Positions 49,440-58,804 of a DNA stretch of 64,000 bases are shown here, one piece after another. The stretch is from Stenomitos rutilans HA7619-LM2. GTDB lineage: Bacteria > Cyanobacteriota > Cyanobacteriia > Leptolyngbyales > Leptolyngbyaceae. The stretch is from NCBI GenBank assembly GCA_019358945.1, contig JAHHIE010000002.1:279697-343696 (forward strand). Reading direction: 5' to 3'. The position numbers and the translations under genes were made by a program. Position 1 is the stretch's first letter. Every line of letters begins with the position of its first letter. A model generated the notes under the pieces. That model ran no database searches, had not been told where the DNA came from, and saw only the letters and a program-made list of their open reading frames with translations.

Positions 49440-51077
49440 ATGGCTAGAAAGCGAAAACAGACGAAGCAGATTGAGCAGGCTGCTCAGGAGCATTTTGGCT
49501 ATAACGAATTGCGACCGGGTCAGGAAGCCGCTATTCAATCGGTCTTGAATCGGCAAGATACCTTAGTCGTCATGCCAACTGGGTCTGGTAAATCCGCGAT
49601 TTATCAGCTTGCAGCGGTAGAGATGAAGGGCGCAACGGTCGTGGTGTCACCACTCATTGCCTTGCAAAAAGATCAGGTAGATACGATCGAGAGCCAGGAT
49701 ATTGGGGGTGCGGCACAGGTTAATTCGACCATTCGAGAGGGCGATCGTCGGGAGGCGTTTGACCAACTGAAAGCGGGTGAGCTTGAATTCATTTTCCTCG
49801 CTCCTGAGCAGTTTAAGAACTCCGAAACGCTGGAGCATCTTCAAGCCGCGAACCTATCTCTCTTTGTTGTGGATGAAGCCCACTGCATTAGCGAATGGGG
49901 GCATGATTTTCGTCCCGACTACCGTCGCTTAGGAGGGGTAATTGAGGCGTTGGGACATCCTACTGTTCTGGCGCTGACGGCTACTGCATCGCCGCCTGTA
50001 CGACAAGGCACTCTAGAGCAGTTGGGTATGAACGATGCCCATGTCATTGTGCAAGGGTTCGATCGCCCCAATCTTTGGCTAGGAGTCGAGCGCTTTGAGG
50101 ATGATGCAGAAAAACAAACCGCTTTGATTCAACGGGTACTGCAAGCAGAAAAACCAGGCATTATCTACGCCGCTACTCGTAAACGTGCTGAGGAATTGGC
50201 AACGGCTCTGAGCGATCGCGGCATCAACGCCCTGGCTTACCATGCAGGTTTAAAGCGTCGAGAACGGGATGATGCTCAAACGGCGTTCATGGCAGACGAT
50301 ATTGAGGTTATTGTTGCCACCACTGCATTTGGGATGGGCATTGATAAACCAAATGTGCGCTTTGTGTTTCATTACGACATTAGCGACTCGATCGACGCTT
50401 ACTATCAAGAAGTCGGTCGAGCCGGACGGGATGGCAATCCAGCCACAGCACAGTTGTTCTACAACCCCAAAGATTTGAGTTTACGCCGCTTCTTTACGGG
50501 CGGTCACCTCGATCTGGATCAGGTCGCACAGGTCGCAGTCACCATTCACAAAGCGGATGCACCCATGCCGCTTAAAGATTTACAGCAGGAAGCAGATCTA
50601 TCTCAAACGAAGGTGATGACTGCCCTCAACCATTTGCAAGCAGCAGGTGTCGTAGAACTGCTGCCTACGGGCGAAGTGATTGCCTGCGAAGACCCCACCG
50701 ATTTGAATGAAGCACTGGAAGAAGCGGCCCAGGCAGACAAACAGCATCAACAGTTTGAGCGATCGCGCCTGGAAATGATGCGCGGGTATGCCGAAGTGCG
50801 CGACTGTCGGCGAGAATATTTGCTCAACTACTTTGGTGAAAAAATTGACACGCCCTGCGGCGCTTGCGATAACTGTCAGGCTGGCATCACAACCGAGAAG
50901 GACGATCGGTTAGAACCGTATCCACTCGATAGCCGTGTCAAGCATAAAAGCTGGGGTGAAGGCACCGTAATGCGGTATGAAGGCGATAAGGTCGTGGTTT
51001 TGTTTGACGAAGTTGGCTACAAGACGTTAGAAGTTGGGATGGCGCTTCTGGGTGGACTGTTACGGCAACTGGAATAG
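49440..51077 (+). CDS. RecQ-family helicase with PcrA-like C-terminal tail
   Basis: 3'-5' DNA helicase of 545 residues from ATG 49440. Motifs: GYNELRPGQEAAI, MPTGSGKSAIY, VVDEAHCISEWGHDFRPDY, LTATASPPV, TTAFGMGIDKPNVRFVFHYD, QEVGRAGRDG. The zinc-binding region has CRREYLLNYFGE then CGACDNC. After a winged-helix region there is no HRDC domain; instead the last 50 residues (SRVKHKSWGEGTVMRYEGDK) resemble the Tudor-like tail of PcrA/UvrD, which binds RNA polymerase. Confidence 0.92.
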   Translation: MARKRKQTKQIEQAAQEHFGYNELRPGQEAAIQSVLNRQDTLVVMPTGSGKSAIYQLAAVEMKGATVVVSPLIALQKDQVDTIESQDIGGAAQVNSTIREGDRREAFDQLKAGELEFIFLAPEQFKNSETLEHLQAANLSLFVVDEAHCISEWGHDFRPDYRRLGGVIEALGHPTVLALTATASPPVRQGTLEQLGMNDAHVIVQGFDRPNLWLGVERFEDDAEKQTALIQRVLQAEKPGIIYAATRKRAEELATALSDRGINALAYHAGLKRRERDDAQTAFMADDIEVIVATTAFGMGIDKPNVRFVFHYDISDSIDAYYQEVGRAGRDGNPATAQLFYNPKDLSLRRFFTGGHLDLDQVAQVAVTIHKADAPMPLKDLQQEADLSQTKVMTALNHLQAAGVVELLPTGEVIACEDPTDLNEALEEAAQADKQHQQFERSRLEMMRGYAEVRDCRREYLLNYFGEKIDTPCGACDNCQAGITTEKDDRLEPYPLDSRVKHKSWGEGTVMRYEGDKVVVLFDEVGYKTLEVGMALLGGLLRQLE

Positions 51078-51121
51078 AGACATTACATGCATGTCCTCAC
51101 AAACATAAACCTCTTTGCAAA

Positions 51122-51160
51122 CGTCATCCTCCAATTGGGTGAACTGATTAGAGGATGACG
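51122..51160 (+). terminator. 10-pair inverted repeat after recQ
   Basis: CGTCATCCTC at 51122-51131 pairs with GAGGATGACG at 51151-51160 (19-base loop), followed by CTTTC. It is 45 bases after the recQ stop; the T-run is poor, so terminator status is moderate. No other feature is seen before 51356. Confidence 0.45.
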
Positions 51161-51355
51161 CTTTCAAGATTGGATTGTTAAGACTGACTAAGCTTCACTC
51201 CAGCTTAAGCAGTGTCATAATTAAGAAAAGTAACGCTTTCTCATAAAGCTGTTTTTGCAACTTTGACTCATGTAAAGCAGTCAGTGCAGCTTTGGCTCAC
51301 GCAAAGCAAGCCAATATATGAACGCTTGGATGGGGTTTCAGCGAGGCAACAGATC

Positions 51356-52699
51356 GTGGCTTACGAATCAATTTCAGGTGCAGAATCAAGTGCAGAGAAT
51401 GCACAGCTAGCAGTAAAAAAACTGCATGAACCAGAAGCTTTCACGGCTTCCACCGCTGAGAGAAAGCCAGGGCAGGTCGGTAGTTGGCTGAGCGGTTGGC
51501 GTGGGCTGGCGATCGGGCTGGGTGTGGGAGCCGCGATCGCAACCGTTGCCACTCATCTTCCCTCTGGTTCGCAGACCTCCACTCCAGCGACGACGCTAGA
51601 GGGAGTCGTCGCTGGTCAAACTGTGGCAGTCGCACCTGCTGCCCTAACAAACGTTGCCCAAACGGTTGATACCACTGGCAGCGTTGCCGCGTTTGATATG
51701 TTGCCCATCCTGGCGCAAGCCACTGGACTACAAATTCAGCAGGTGCTGGTTGAAGAAGGGCAAACGGTGACAGCAGGGCAAGTGCTGGCAGTGCTGGATA
51801 ATGCCGTTCTCACCGCTCAGCGGAATCAAGCACAGGCAGATGTTGTCTCAACGCAGGCGATCGTCCGACAAAAGCAGGCAGCGTTTGGTCAAGAGCGAGC
51901 AACCCTGGCGCAAGCAGAAAGCAACCTGCGGCGTTATCAAGATCTGGCGCGAGCAGGAGCCGTGTCGCAACAGGATCTAGACTCCTACGTTACAGCGGCT
52001 AAAACGGCTCGTGAAGCGGTAAGCGTCGCTCAGGCAACGATCGCCAGCGCTCAAGCCGATGTCCAAAGCAAGATTGCCGAGCTGCAAAGGCTAGAAACCC
52101 AGATTGCTCAGACTGTGGTTCGTGCACCTACCAATGGTGTTATCGCTGAAAAGGTTGCCAGGGTGGGTAACGTCACAGGCACCGAAAAGCTGTTTTCCCT
52201 TATTCGCGATGGGTCTCTAGAACTTCAGGCGAAAGTACCCGAAACAGAGCTGCCTCAAGTGAAAATTGGTGCCCCTGCCCAAATCACCTCCGATGCCGAC
52301 AAGCGCATTAATCTACAAGGACGAGTACGGGAAATTTCGCCGCTGGTCGATCCGCAAAGTCGGCAGGCCACCGTCAAAATTGACCTGCCCGCTAGTGCTC
52401 TGCTGCGATCAGGCATGTTCCTGAAAGCGGCTGTTACGGTTCAAACAGCTCAAGCCTTAACCGTTCCTGCGTCTGCGGTTTTACCACAACCCGACGGACG
52501 ATCGCTGGTTTACATTCTTGAAGGCACCGATGTTGCTCGTGCCAAGCCCGTTGTAGTTGGCACTCGACAAGGCGCGACCGATCCAACCAAAGCCCGCATT
52601 GCGATCAAAAGTGGCTTGAATGCTGGTGATCGCGTCATTGTAGCGGGGGCTGGCTACGTGAAGGATGGCGATCAGGTCACAGTAGTTGTTGGTCAGTAA
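51356..52699 (+). CDS. RND efflux periplasmic adaptor (membrane fusion protein)
   Basis: HlyD/AcrA-type adaptor, about 447 residues from GTG 51356 (GAGG nine bases upstream; a TTG at 51263 is in frame but less supported). One membrane anchor (GLAIGLGVGAAIATVATHL), then lipoyl/hairpin/beta-barrel order: QQVLVEEGQTVTAGQVLAVL, a coiled-coil hairpin, APTNGVIAEKVARVGNV. It partners the RND pump 156 bases downstream. No TolC-type gene is nearby. Confidence 0.92.
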   Translation: MAYESISGAESSAENAQLAVKKLHEPEAFTASTAERKPGQVGSWLSGWRGLAIGLGVGAAIATVATHLPSGSQTSTPATTLEGVVAGQTVAVAPAALTNVAQTVDTTGSVAAFDMLPILAQATGLQIQQVLVEEGQTVTAGQVLAVLDNAVLTAQRNQAQADVVSTQAIVRQKQAAFGQERATLAQAESNLRRYQDLARAGAVSQQDLDSYVTAAKTAREAVSVAQATIASAQADVQSKIAELQRLETQIAQTVVRAPTNGVIAEKVARVGNVTGTEKLFSLIRDGSLELQAKVPETELPQVKIGAPAQITSDADKRINLQGRVREISPLVDPQSRQATVKIDLPASALLRSGMFLKAAVTVQTAQALTVPASAVLPQPDGRSLVYILEGTDVARAKPVVVGTRQGATDPTKARIAIKSGLNAGDRVIVAGAGYVKDGDQVTVVVGQ

Positions 52700-52719
52700 G
52701 GCAGAGGCAAAGGGCTGAA

Positions 52720-52855
52720 GAAAGGAGTGGGGGAGTCGAGAGTCGGGAGTTGGGAATAGATTAACGGCTGATCGCTGACCGCTGATAGCCCTCTAACTCA
52801 AAACTCAAAACTCCTATTAGCACTAACAGCTAAAAACTAACAACTAAAAACTTGT
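52720..52855. repeat. Dispersed repeat between adaptor and pump genes
   Basis: GGGAGTCGAGAGTCGGGAGT words, then CTGATCGCTGACCGCTGATAG, CTCAAAACTCAAAACTC and CTAAAAACTAACAACTAAAA. It contains all three intergenic repeat vocabularies of this window, ending directly at the pump ATG. Confidence 0.7.
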
Positions 52856-55800
52856 ATGAACATTTCCGCCTGGTCAATTCGCAACCCGGTTCCGACGATC
52901 GTTCTGTTTTTGGTGCTGACATTAGCAGGACTGGTCGCCTTCCCAAGGTTGGGAATTGATGAGAACCCCAATATTGATATTCCAGCCGTAACGGTCACAG
53001 TGTCGCAACCTGGAGCCGATCCGGCGGAGTTAGAAACTCAAGTCACCAAGCGTATTGAAGACGCAGCGGCAGGGCTGGGCAATATTGATGAAATTATTTC
53101 AACCGTGACGGATGGCTCCTCTATCACGCAAGTGAACTTTGTTTTGGGTACAAACAGCGATCGCGCGACAAATGATGTCCGCAATGCGGTCGCGCAAATC
53201 CGTCAAAACTTGCCGCAGGATATTAACGAACCGATCGTGGAGCGCGTAGACTTTGCCAGTGGTGGCCCCATTGTCACGTATGCCGTATCGTCTACCCAAA
53301 AATCGGTTGGCGAGTTAAGCAATCTGGTGGATCAAGACATCAGTCGCGCCCTTTTGGCAGTACCTGGTGTATCGCAGGTAAACCGGATTGGCGGACTCGA
53401 TCGCGAGATTCGCGTTGACCTGAACCCCGATCGACTGCAAGCGTTAGGCATTACCGCAACGCAGGTCAATGATCAAGTGCGGGCGTTCAACCTTAACCAA
53501 CCGGGTGGTCGTGGGGAAGTGGGTGGCACCGAGCAAACGATTCGCACGCTAGGCAGTGCCTCGACGGTGGAAGCGCTACGGGCGTATCAGATCCCATTGC
53601 CCAAAGGTGGCTTTGTTCCCTTGTCCAGCCTGGGTACGGTGACCGATGCCGCTGGCGATATTCGTCGCATTGCTCGTCTTAACAATCAGCCTGCTGTTGT
53701 GTTTTCAGTGCTGCGCAGTACGGGCACCGTGTTAGTGACTGTTGAAGAAGGCGTGCAAGCAGCCGTCAAGGAACTGCAAAAAACCTTGCCAGCAGATATC
53801 AAGCTGGAACTGGTCAATAACGTCCGGGCAGACTATACGCGAGAGTCGTATCTGGCATCTGTGGAAGCGGTTTTGCTGGGTGCTGTGCTGGCAGTCATCA
53901 CAATCTGGATCTTTTTGCGCGACTGGCGAGCGACACTCATTACGGCTGTTGCGCTGCCCCTTTCGCTCATTCCCACGTTTATCGTGCTGTTGGTGCTGGG
54001 CTATACGCTCAACTTCATGACCTTGCTGGCGATGGCGTTGGTTGTTGGGATTCTGGTGGATGATGCGATCGTCGAAATCGAAAACATTGAACGGCACCAG
54101 CAGATGGGTAAATCGCCCTTTCAAGCGTCAATCGATGCTTCGGATGAAATTGGACTGGCGGTGGTGGCTACTACGATGAGTATTGTAGCAGTCTTCATGC
54201 CAGTAGCCCTGATGACGGGCGTGAGTGGACAATACTTTCGTCCCTTCGGCGTGACGGTAGCCGCATCCGTGCTGTTTTCGTTACTCGTCGCACGGATGAT
54301 TACGCCCCTCATGGCTGCCTATATCCTGAAAGACAACCCCCATCACACCGACAACCTTAAAAAAGATCATCTGTCCTATCAGTACCGTCGCGTGTTGACC
54401 TGGGCGTTAAAGCATCGTGTCGTCACGTTGGCGGCATCGTTAGGATTCCTGGTGGGTAGCGTGATGCTCGTGCCACACATTCCAGTGGGGCTGTTTGGCA
54501 GTGATGATGTGGGTCTGTCGATCGTCAATATGGAATTGCCTCCCGGTTCGACGATGGAAACTACCGATCGCACCACCCAACAACTCACTACGCTGCTACT
54601 CAAAAATCCGAATGTCACTGGTATTCAAACTGACGAAAATGTTAATAAAGCCACCCTTTATGTGAAGCTGAAACCCAAAGGCGAAGGGCGCAACATTTCG
54701 CGTACACAGTTTGAAAATGAGGTGCGTCCGCTGTTTCGTCAGATTCCTGGTGTTCGCCTTAGCTTTGAAGGGAATGGCTTTGGTGGCTCCAAAGAATTGG
54801 CGATCGTGCTGAAAAGTGAAGATGCCGAGGCGCTCACTCGCGTTGCCGAAAGCCTGGAAAAGCAAATGCGTCAGGTGCCTGGTTTGGTGGAAGTCGCTTC
54901 TAGCGCCAGCCTGGTGAAGCCAGAGATTCTCATTCGTCCCAAACCCCAGCAGGCTGCGGATCAGGGTGTGACCGTTCAGGCCATTGCCCGTACTGCGAAC
55001 CTGGCAACGTTAGGTGATTTTGACGCAAACCTGGCAAAATTTGACTTGCCCGATCGCCAGATTCCCATCCGGGTACAGCTTGATCCCCAGAGGCGTAATG
55101 ACATTGATACCATTCGCAATCTGCAAGTGCAGAACCAAAGTGGTGCGCTTATTCCACTCCAGAGCGTTGCAGATGTCAGCTTTGGCAATGGGCCGTCCCA
55201 GATCGATCGCTACAACCGATCGCGCAAAATTTCGATCGAAGCTAACCTTCAGGGTGCGGCATTGGGCGACGCGATCGAAAAAGTCAACAACCTACCGACG
55301 TTAAAAAACTTGCCGCCCAACGTGAAGCAAGAGAAATTTGGCAATGCCAAAATCATGAACGAACTCTTCACGAACGTCGGTACTGCTTTGGGTGCAGCCG
55401 TCCTGTTTATCTACGCCGTTCTGGTATTGCTCTTCGGCGATTTCTTGCATCCCTTAACCATTATGGCGGCGCTCCCCTTTTCGTTGGGTGGAGCCTTGAT
55501 GGGACTGTTGCTCACACAGAAGGAGTTGGGTCTCTATGCGCTGATTGGTATTGTGCTGCTGTTGGGCCTGGTGACGAAAAACTCGATCCTGCTGGTCGAT
55601 TACGCCCTACTCAATCAGCGTGAGAGTAAACCGTTGTTCAGTGCCGTATTGGATTCTGGCGTGGCCCGCTTGCGTCCCATTTTGATGACCACGATCGCCA
55701 TGATTGCTGGAATGATGCCGATCGCACTGGGCCTTGGTGCTGGTTCAGAAGTTCGAAGCCCGATGGCGATCGCGGTTATTGGTGGGCTGATGACCTCTAC

Positions 55801-55945
55801 CCTACTCACGCTGGTCGTGGTGCCTGTTATCTTCACCTACATCGATCGACTCCAGCACCTCGTCTTCGGTCGCCTGCTGCATGGTGCCAGCAAGCGCCGT
55901 CATGCTGAAACGACGGTTCAAAAGGGAAAGGGGCATACTGCTTAG
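52856..55945 (+). CDS. RND multidrug efflux transporter, HAE1/AcrB type
   Basis: Inner-membrane proton-driven pump, 1029 residues. It begins NISAWSIRNPVPTIVLFLVL; the two-fold repeat has large periplasmic loops and about 12 membrane segments. TM4 carries the proton-relay acid pair in GILVDDAIVEIENIERH. Further blocks: NPHHTDN loop, GIVLLLGLVTKNSILLVDYA, LRPILMTTIAMIAGMMPIAL. It pairs with the upstream adaptor. Substrate unknown. Confidence 0.95.
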   Translation: MNISAWSIRNPVPTIVLFLVLTLAGLVAFPRLGIDENPNIDIPAVTVTVSQPGADPAELETQVTKRIEDAAAGLGNIDEIISTVTDGSSITQVNFVLGTNSDRATNDVRNAVAQIRQNLPQDINEPIVERVDFASGGPIVTYAVSSTQKSVGELSNLVDQDISRALLAVPGVSQVNRIGGLDREIRVDLNPDRLQALGITATQVNDQVRAFNLNQPGGRGEVGGTEQTIRTLGSASTVEALRAYQIPLPKGGFVPLSSLGTVTDAAGDIRRIARLNNQPAVVFSVLRSTGTVLVTVEEGVQAAVKELQKTLPADIKLELVNNVRADYTRESYLASVEAVLLGAVLAVITIWIFLRDWRATLITAVALPLSLIPTFIVLLVLGYTLNFMTLLAMALVVGILVDDAIVEIENIERHQQMGKSPFQASIDASDEIGLAVVATTMSIVAVFMPVALMTGVSGQYFRPFGVTVAASVLFSLLVARMITPLMAAYILKDNPHHTDNLKKDHLSYQYRRVLTWALKHRVVTLAASLGFLVGSVMLVPHIPVGLFGSDDVGLSIVNMELPPGSTMETTDRTTQQLTTLLLKNPNVTGIQTDENVNKATLYVKLKPKGEGRNISRTQFENEVRPLFRQIPGVRLSFEGNGFGGSKELAIVLKSEDAEALTRVAESLEKQMRQVPGLVEVASSASLVKPEILIRPKPQQAADQGVTVQAIARTANLATLGDFDANLAKFDLPDRQIPIRVQLDPQRRNDIDTIRNLQVQNQSGALIPLQSVADVSFGNGPSQIDRYNRSRKISIEANLQGAALGDAIEKVNNLPTLKNLPPNVKQEKFGNAKIMNELFTNVGTALGAAVLFIYAVLVLLFGDFLHPLTIMAALPFSLGGALMGLLLTQKELGLYALIGIVLLLGLVTKNSILLVDYALLNQRESKPLFSAVLDSGVARLRPILMTTIAMIAGMMPIALGLGAGSEVRSPMAIAVIGGLMTSTLLTLVVVPVIFTYIDRLQHLVFGRLLHGASKRRHAETTVQKGKGHTA

Positions 55946-55957
55946 CCAGCGCGATCG

Positions 55958-57601
55958 CTACATTTTTTGGTTGCTGACTCGAAACCAACGGTAGCCATAG
56001 CCATCCAGGTGCACCTCACGAGACGCATCCTCCAGCAGGTCATAGGACTGGTCTTCTAGTAGCTCGATGAGATGTTTACTGTCGTCGTCTTTGAGCTGAA
56101 GCGTGACGGTACATGGCTTGGAGGAAAGGTTGTGGACTGCAACCACAACGCCATCGTGCCACTGACAGCGATGAGCAAAAATCGTGGGTTCCCCGGTCTC
56201 AATAATCTGCCAGTCGCCCCACCCAAACTCTGGACATTCTTTTCGCATGCGGATAGCGCGTTCCATCCAGTTGAGAAGCGATGCCGGGTCACGCCGTTGG
56301 GCAATGACGTTTAAGTGGTGATAGCCAAATTGTTCATCATCAATCACAGGACGGATTAGCTGATCCGCCGATGCTTTAGAAAAGCCGCCGTTCGGTTCAC
56401 CTGTCCATTGCATGGGTGTGCGAAACGGGTTGCGTTCCTCAAGCGACAGATCATCGCCCATGCCAATTTCTTCGCCGTAGAACAAAACGGGTGTTCCGGG
56501 TAAGGTCATGATCAGGCTGTAGGCAAGGCGAATGCGGCGGGGGTCGCCATTCACCATTGGTGGAAAGCGACGACGAATCCCCCGATCGTAAATCCACGTC
56601 TTCTCTTTATCAGGTGAAAATTTGGCAATGATTTCATCCCGCTCTTCCTGGCTAAGCTTGTCGAGCGAGAGTTCATCATGGTTGCGAATGAAGTGCGCCC
56701 ACTGCCCGATCGCCGGAATGGGTGGAGATGCTTTTAAGCCTTCAACCAGGGGAGCGGCTGTTTCCTGCGCCAGGGCAAGTATGATGTGCTGATTCACCAT
56801 AAAGCTAAAGAGCATTTGCATCTTATCGCCATCGCCAAAGTAGTCGGGCACTTTGTCCATCGCCACATTTGCTTCTGCCAGCACGATCGCATCACCCCGT
56901 CGCCACGAGAGAAAGTCCCGAATTTCATTGAGATAAACATAGGGGTCAGTCACATCAGCCTGCGCTTCAATCCCCTTTAGCTCAATGAGAAACGGTGCCG
57001 CATCAATGCGAAACCCGGAAATGCCCAACTGCAACCAGAAACCCATGATTTTGTAGATTTCTTCGCGCACCGCTGGGTTGGCAATATTCAAATCTGCTTG
57101 GTGGTCGTAAAAGCGATGAAAGTAATACTCCCCCGCCTCTTCGCTATATGTCCAGGTGCTTTTCTGAATGCCGGGGAAAATGATGCCATCCTCTGCATCG
57201 GCAGGTTTCTCTTTTGACCAGACGTAGAAGTTACGGTATTTGGAATGCTTGTCTTTGCAAGCAGCTTGAAACCAGGGATGCTGTACGGAGGTATGGTTGA
57301 CCACTAAATCGATGATGACGCGAATGCCACGATCGCCCGCCTGACGGGTAAATTCGACAAAATCGCCCAGCGATCCGAGACGAGGATCAACATTGTAGTA
57401 ATCCATAATGTCGTAGCCGTTATCACGATTGGGCGTGGGGTGAAACGGCATGAGCCAGATACAGGTGACTCCCAACCCCTCCAGGTAAGCCAATCGCTGC
57501 GTTAGCCCCTCAAAGTCCCCAACGCCATCGCCGTTGGCATCCATGTAAGTTTCGACATCCAGGCAGTAAAGAACAGCGTTTTTGTACCAGAGGTCTAGCA
57601 T
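55958..57601 (-). CDS. Glycoside hydrolase family 13 enzyme, trehalose-synthase-like
   Basis: About 547 residues from ATG 57601 (MLDLWYKNAVLYCLDVETYM), preferred over ATG-less upstream text starting at 57703. GH13 regions are intact: DLVVNHTS, GFRIDAAPF (nucleophile Asp), LAEANV (acid Glu), FIRNHDEL (transition-state Asp). The pattern LYCLDVETYMDANGDGVGDF is like GH13_16 enzymes of the trehalose synthase group, without the fused maltokinase. Substrate cannot be fixed by eye. Confidence 0.88.
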   Translation of the reverse strand: MLDLWYKNAVLYCLDVETYMDANGDGVGDFEGLTQRLAYLEGLGVTCIWLMPFHPTPNRDNGYDIMDYYNVDPRLGSLGDFVEFTRQAGDRGIRVIIDLVVNHTSVQHPWFQAACKDKHSKYRNFYVWSKEKPADAEDGIIFPGIQKSTWTYSEEAGEYYFHRFYDHQADLNIANPAVREEIYKIMGFWLQLGISGFRIDAAPFLIELKGIEAQADVTDPYVYLNEIRDFLSWRRGDAIVLAEANVAMDKVPDYFGDGDKMQMLFSFMVNQHIILALAQETAAPLVEGLKASPPIPAIGQWAHFIRNHDELSLDKLSQEERDEIIAKFSPDKEKTWIYDRGIRRRFPPMVNGDPRRIRLAYSLIMTLPGTPVLFYGEEIGMGDDLSLEERNPFRTPMQWTGEPNGGFSKASADQLIRPVIDDEQFGYHHLNVIAQRRDPASLLNWMERAIRMRKECPEFGWGDWQIIETGEPTIFAHRCQWHDGVVVAVHNLSSKPCTVTLQLKDDDSKHLIELLEDQSYDLLEDASREVHLDGYGYRWFRVSNQKM

Positions 57602-57849
57602 CGCGTGGGGTGATCCTGTAGTAAGGTCGTATTCATCCTTACGTCTGTTTCGTAACCTGTCTTCCCACCTGCGATAGAAGCCGATCACATCAAGCCAGAT
57701 CACAGGAAGTTAGAACGATCGCAGTCAAATACAGTCGCTTGTTTCAAGGTTTCAATCCAGCAATCGACCCTATATCGTTATAGCCATGACAGAAGCGCTT
57801 TGAACACCGATAATCCAAGGTAGTGCTGAGAATATGGGGTTCTACCGCT

Positions 57850-58596
57850 ATGTCATTCAATCGCCGCCATTTTTTAGTCTTGTTCGGTGCAGGAGCAGGT
57901 GCGATCGCCACTGGCATCTCTGCACCCCGTTTTGCCTGGGGAGCCGAGTCTACCGAAAAGCCAGCTACACCCGCCGCGTTTACATTACCACCGCTCCCCT
58001 ATGCCTACAATGCGTTGGAACCGCATATCGACGAGCGGACGATGCAATTCCATCACGATAAACATCATGCTGCCTACGTCAAAGCTCTGAATGGTGCCAT
58101 TGAAAAGCATCCAGAACTCAAAGGCAAAACGGCTGAAGATCTCATTTGCAACCTCAACAGTGTGCCCGAAGATGTTCGCACGATCGTTCGCAACAATGGC
58201 GGTGGGCACATCAACCACACCATGTTTTGGGAAATTATGGGGCCTAAAGCAGGCGGCGAACCCACTGGAGAGCTTGCGACTGCCATCAAAAAGAACTTTG
58301 GCAGCTTCGACGAGTTCAAAAAGCAGTTTAATGAAGCAGGCACAAAACGCTTCGGTAGCGGCTGGGCATGGCTCGTGCGCACCAAAGACGGCAAACTTCA
58401 AATCACCAGCACTGCTAATCAAGACAACCCCATGATGGAAGGGCTGTATCCCATCATGGGCAATGATGTTTGGGAACACGCTTACTATCTTAATTACCAG
58501 AATCGCCGCGCTGATTATCTAGAAGCCTGGTGGAATGTGGTCAATTGGAAAGCGGTAAGCGATCGATTCAAATTAGCCACGACAAATAACGTTTGA
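57850..58596 (+). CDS. sodA: Manganese-type superoxide dismutase with Tat signal
   Basis: 248 residues from ATG 57850. A twin-arginine signal ([20 protein letters not shown], ending near PRFAWGA) precedes the SOD. Metal ligands lie in [22 protein letters not shown], and [25 protein letters not shown] and QDNPMM favour manganese over iron. Export to periplasm or thylakoid lumen follows from the signal (inference). The ATG at 57823 in frame would add nine residues. Confidence 0.92.
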   Translation: MSFNRRHFLVLFGAGAGAIATGISAPRFAWGAESTEKPATPAAFTLPPLPYAYNALEPHIDERTMQFHHDKHHAAYVKALNGAIEKHPELKGKTAEDLICNLNSVPEDVRTIVRNNGGGHINHTMFWEIMGPKAGGEPTGELATAIKKNFGSFDEFKKQFNEAGTKRFGSGWAWLVRTKDGKLQITSTANQDNPMMEGLYPIMGNDVWEHAYYLNYQNRRADYLEAWWNVVNWKAVSDRFKLATTNNV

Positions 58597-58731
58597 GGGC
58601 TGAGGGAAGAAGGATGAAAATGGACGATCGCGTTTGTGGCGCAACTCACGCTCTATAATAGCTAGTACAGCATGGATCGCAGAGACCTAGGGCGCGTCAT
58701 CAACCCCTGTTCATCTCTTATCCCTTTCCCT

Positions 58732-58802
58732 GCGGGTATAGTTCAGTGGTAGAACGTCACCTTCCCAAGGTGAATGTCGTCGGTTCGAGTCCGATTACCC
58801 GC
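58732..58802 (+). tRNA. tRNA-Gly (anticodon CCC)
   Basis: Complete 71-base cloverleaf: acceptor GCGGGTA with TACCCGC, D arm GTTC...GAAC, anticodon arm TCACC-TTCCCAA-GGTGA with CCC at the anticodon, variable ATGTC, T arm GTCGG-TTCGAGT-CCGAT. CCA is not encoded. It ends two bases before the convergent FecR/TPR gene. Confidence 0.96.
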
Positions 58803-58804
58803 TT

